Shown here piece by piece: positions 61,666-64,000 of a DNA stretch of 64,000 nt. The notes beneath the pieces were generated by a model that saw only the letters and a program-made list of their open reading frames with translations, was not told where the DNA came from and ran no database searches. The position numbers and the translations under genes are program-made. Source of the DNA: Ailurus styani (taxonomy: Eukaryota > Chordata > Mammalia > Carnivora > Ailuridae); NCBI GenBank assembly GCA_002007465.1, contig LNAC01000018.1, forward strand, positions 3,414,389 to 3,478,388. Direction: 5' to 3'. Numbering within the stretch: the first letter of the stretch is position 1; each line of letters opens with the position of its first letter.

Positions 61666-62990
61666 ACCTCCCGGCCCTTGGCGGGTGAGGAGTGGGGTCC
61701 AGAAACCCAGGCAGAGTGGCCATGTGTCAGGGAGCAGGCAGTGCCTGCAGTGTGGAGATAGGCAGTGAGTGAGGGGACAGAAAGCCCCGCCTGGGGGTCA
61801 CTGGCTGAACAGGGTTAAAACGGTGCTCCACGGAACCTATAGAATTAGAAAGCTTTTCATGATTCACTTTCCAACTTGAGCAATGTGTAAAATTATCTTC
61901 TTTACCTTCTTTCCCAAAAATTCCCCAGTGGATCCCCCAAATGCCAGTTATATGTGGGGGAGGACTTGAGAGAGAGGCCTTCATTTAATTTCGAGGTTTG
62001 GCCAAATCTGCTGGATTTGCCCAGCTGTTGGGGGAGATCGGCTTTCTGTGGCTTGGTAGTCTTTGGGTTCCAATTTAGTGAAAACAGTGCGAGTTCTTCA
62101 ATCAGTGTCTGCCCTCAGCTTCCCTCTCTACTCCTTACCCCTACACGGACGGCTTCCTGACTCTAGGTGCAATACATTCTCCCCTCCAGAACTCTCCAAC
62201 ACTGCCTCCAGCCCCCCAAGGCCAGAGAAGGGGCCTGGACACCTAGCACACACTCTGAGTCTTCCCTGGCTGAGAAGGCAGGCCCCACTAGCCCACGCCC
62301 TCCCCCCTGAGGAAGCCAGGCCCTCTGAGCAAACCTGTGATGGGGCCACATATTTCCCTCTCTTTTTAAAAATAAGCACTCCCTGTGGCTCCCGTTGGCC
62401 CTCACCCTGGCGAGGTGAGTCTCTTCCAAAAATCTATGTCAGAGCATCCTTTGTAACACTCGGGGAAGAGAGCCGGCGGGGGGAAAAAAGGCTTCTATTT
62501 ATCCGGATGTTTGACATCCAGAGAAGGAATATTATTGTTTCTCCAGTCAAATACTGGGGCTCCACTGAAAAATATTTTCAGTCCGCCAGACTGAAGTCCA
62601 GTGTCTTTGCGAACCCTCGCCAACACTCGCAGGCCCGGGGTGTCGGAGGCCCGTCCGTCCTTCCCAGGCCACCACATTCCTGTCGGATGCTCCGAGTGTG
62701 GCCTAGCTGGTCCTGCACAGGGAGGCAGCCTCTGGGCCATTCTCCCATCCTACTAGTCTAGGGTTAGGGAAATCTCTCCCTGCCATGGCAGGGCCCGGGT
62801 AGGGGTGGAGTTAGGCCAAGGAACCGCTGTGACCTGGAGGTCATAGAAATGATGCGGCTGAAATCTTAGTGCCAGCCAGTATGTTCCAGGTGCAGAAGCC
62901 TACCTGGGCTAGGGGGCGCGCAGAGCCCACCTACCCCTCCACCTTCCTACATTAAAAACATCATTTTGGGGTGGGGGGGGCGTTTGTTTT
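61666..62990. other. Long unique interval
   Basis: No interspersed repeat recognised over 1.3 kb. A 232-codon plus frame (62063-62761) is the longest frame outside repeats; it overlaps minus frames and shows no domain. The middle looks like a candidate regulatory element (62340-62640). Ends at a G-run and T-run at 62970-62997. Confidence 0.45.
62340..62640. promoter_or_regulatory. Candidate regulatory element with MEF2 site
   Basis: A perfect MEF2 consensus ttaaaaataa at 62366-62375, a TEAD-like 'gaaggaatattattg' at about 62524, 'cttctatttatccgg' at about 62490, and several unmutated CpGs in a repeat-free stretch. Enhancer role inferred. Confidence 0.35.
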
Positions 62991-62999
62991 TTTTTTAAT

Positions 63000-63440
63000 A
63001 CTACAAATGTGACACATAGTCATTGAAACAAATTCAGAAAACATGGCAAGCCAAAGTAAAAAAATGAAAATCACCCAATTTCCCAACTCCCGGAGAGAAT
63101 AACTGTGTCCATTTCATCCTATATCATTTAAGCATGAGTTTTATGTGTGACATATATCTTTTTTAAAACACTAAAATGACTTGCCTTTTCATAAATAACT
63201 TGCTTTCTTCACCTAGTAGTACACTGTGACCATCTCTCCATTTTGTTAAATACTTCTCTCACACATTAAAAGCTACGTGGCATTTTATTCGACGGAGGCC
63301 TCGCAATTTTTTAGGCGATCCTCAGTTAATGGCTATTAGGTCGTTTCCATTCTTCGGTGACTGTAAACAACACCATGATGAACATCCGTGAGGGCAACTC
63401 TCGGTTGATTATTTGTTACCTATGATTATACCTCTGTTTA
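63000..63440 (-). mobile_element. Old L1 3' fragment
   Basis: 'taatggctattaggtcgttt', 'gatgaacatccgtgagggca', 'gtagtacactgtgaccatct' fit a diverged L1M 3' end read in reverse. Confidence 0.55.
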
Positions 63441-63469
63441 TTTGTTCAGACTGAGGATCAGAGCTGCCA

Positions 63470-63595
63470 CTGTATTTTTAGTGTGCATTCTCCCTTACCT
63501 GGAAACAGACCTAGCTTACCCAGCGTGCGTAACTGTACTTGGCAGGGGCGGAATTCATACCCAGGGCTGTCTGGTTCCAAATCTAGATCTCCAAA
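63470..63595 (-). mobile_element. MIR fragment (weak)
   Basis: 'cggaattcatacccagggct', 'gtctggttccaaatctagat', reverse MIR order. Confidence 0.45.
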
Positions 63596-63598
63596 TGG

Positions 63599-64000
63599 TC
63601 ATTCCCTTATTCTATTAGATTGATGCTTCAGAATGACGGGAAACATGATAGGACCAGTGACTTTCATGAGCTCAATCCACTGATGCACTTCATTAGCTGT
63701 GAAATGAGTTCCCTGGTCAGAGGCAATGCTGTGTGAAATGCCATGACAGTAAATAAGATCTGTAAGCCCATGGATGGTGATGTGGGCAGAAGCATTGTGG
63801 ACAGGGAAGATAAATCCATATCCAGGATAACCCCCTATTCCAGTTAAAAAATAAACAAGTGCTTCCAAAATGTAAGCGGTCCAGTGTAATCGACATGACA
63901 GCAGGTATTTGGCTGGTGTCTCCGGAGAGTGGTGCCACATTGGGAGTTCTGGGTTGGTCTCTGCTGTTGGTACGTAGGCTAGGTATTCAACAGTGACTAT
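63599..64000 (-). mobile_element. Endogenous retrovirus pol (integrase) remnant
   Basis: Minus-strand sequence coding for part of a retroviral integrase core, the enzyme that joins proviral DNA to host DNA. The longest open stretch (63599-63940, 113 codons) includes SDQGTHFT, the second catalytic Asp of the DDE triad, preceded by a 'NASA..TIHGLTD' helix region. The first Asp (V-D-Y-T-G-P-L, about 63879-63899) and the candidate third acidic residue (H-S-E-A, about 63620-63630) lie in different frames from SDQGTHFT, and an in-frame stop follows the first motif. It is thus a frameshifted, stop-interrupted relic with no function. It runs off the right edge, so upstream pol (reverse transcriptase, RNase H) may lie beyond 64000. 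No LTR is visible in the window. Clade (gamma/ERV1-like or ERVL-like) not settled. Confidence 0.85.

Noticed and set aside
62063..62761. 232-codon open frame, longest outside repeats
   Set aside because: No recognisable domain, overlapped by minus frames, low-complexity Pro/Ser/Arg composition. Kept only as a candidate regulatory interval.
1..64000. CRISPR array, operon, prophage or other prokaryotic system
   Set aside because: Repeat content (CAN-SINE, MIR, L1, L2) shows vertebrate nuclear DNA; the short repeats seen are microsatellites or transposon pieces.

Overview
This is mammalian nuclear DNA, not microbial. About twenty tRNA-derived CAN-SINE insertions carry the carnivore head (gcgcctgggtggctcag), the A and B box core, a CT-rich linker, (AAATAA)n and poly-A. 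Most have the form familiar from mustelids (gtgggttaaagcctctgc, then a ctgcctctctgcctacttgt-type linker). A few have the older arctoid form (cagtcgttaagc, then cccactccccctgcttgtg). I infer a carnivore, most likely of the weasel family (ferret, mink, otter or badger group). Species and chromosome cannot be read from the window.

No protein-coding gene could be recognised. The longest open frames are L1 3' ends, antisense shadows, or GC-rich unique sequence without a domain or a convincing exon structure. I therefore call no CDS and no RNA gene. The window looks intergenic or intronic, with one strong CpG island at its left edge (1-460), which could be the promoter or first exon of a gene lying mostly outside, and a second GC/CpG-rich block at 38.7-39.6 kb.

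Layout. 0-5 kb: CpG island, a polypurine tract, MIRs, an L1 3' end and a GT repeat. 5-15 kb: several SINEs with clear target-site duplications, old L1 pieces, an L2, a hAT-like DNA transposon at about 8.0-8.3 kb, and a SINE nested inside an L1 at 14.7 kb. 15-26 kb: mostly unique sequence with MIRs, one assembly joint at 20.3 kb, and candidate regulatory blocks at 18.5, 21.1, 22.7 and 25.1 kb. 26-39 kb: a dense patchwork of MIR and L2 copies, microsatellites, two assembly joints at poly-C runs (29.2 and 34.4 kb), and a MaLR-like LTR. 38.7-39.6 kb: GC-rich candidate regulatory region. 40-48 kb: SINEs, MIRs and old inverted L1 3' ends. 48-52.5 kb: an L1-rich, AT-rich block with two assembly joints that duplicate their own flanks. 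52.5-64 kb: a long unnamed ancient repeat, further SINEs, a palindromic MITE-like element at 56.3 kb, an LTR-like element at 57.0-57.5 kb, and a broken endogenous retrovirus integrase fragment on the minus strand running off the right edge.

The most useful results are: (a) three of the five 'n' positions are flanked by near-identical copies of the same local sequence, so they are probably false duplications (contig overlaps or two haplotypes), one of them apparently separating a SINE-containing from a SINE-free allele; (b) several unique blocks with clustered transcription-factor motifs; (c) the retroviral remnant; (d) an unnamed old repeat family seen at several places in both orientations. 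I found no convincing previously undescribed system. Repeat boundaries are read by eye and are approximate unless a target-site duplication fixes them.
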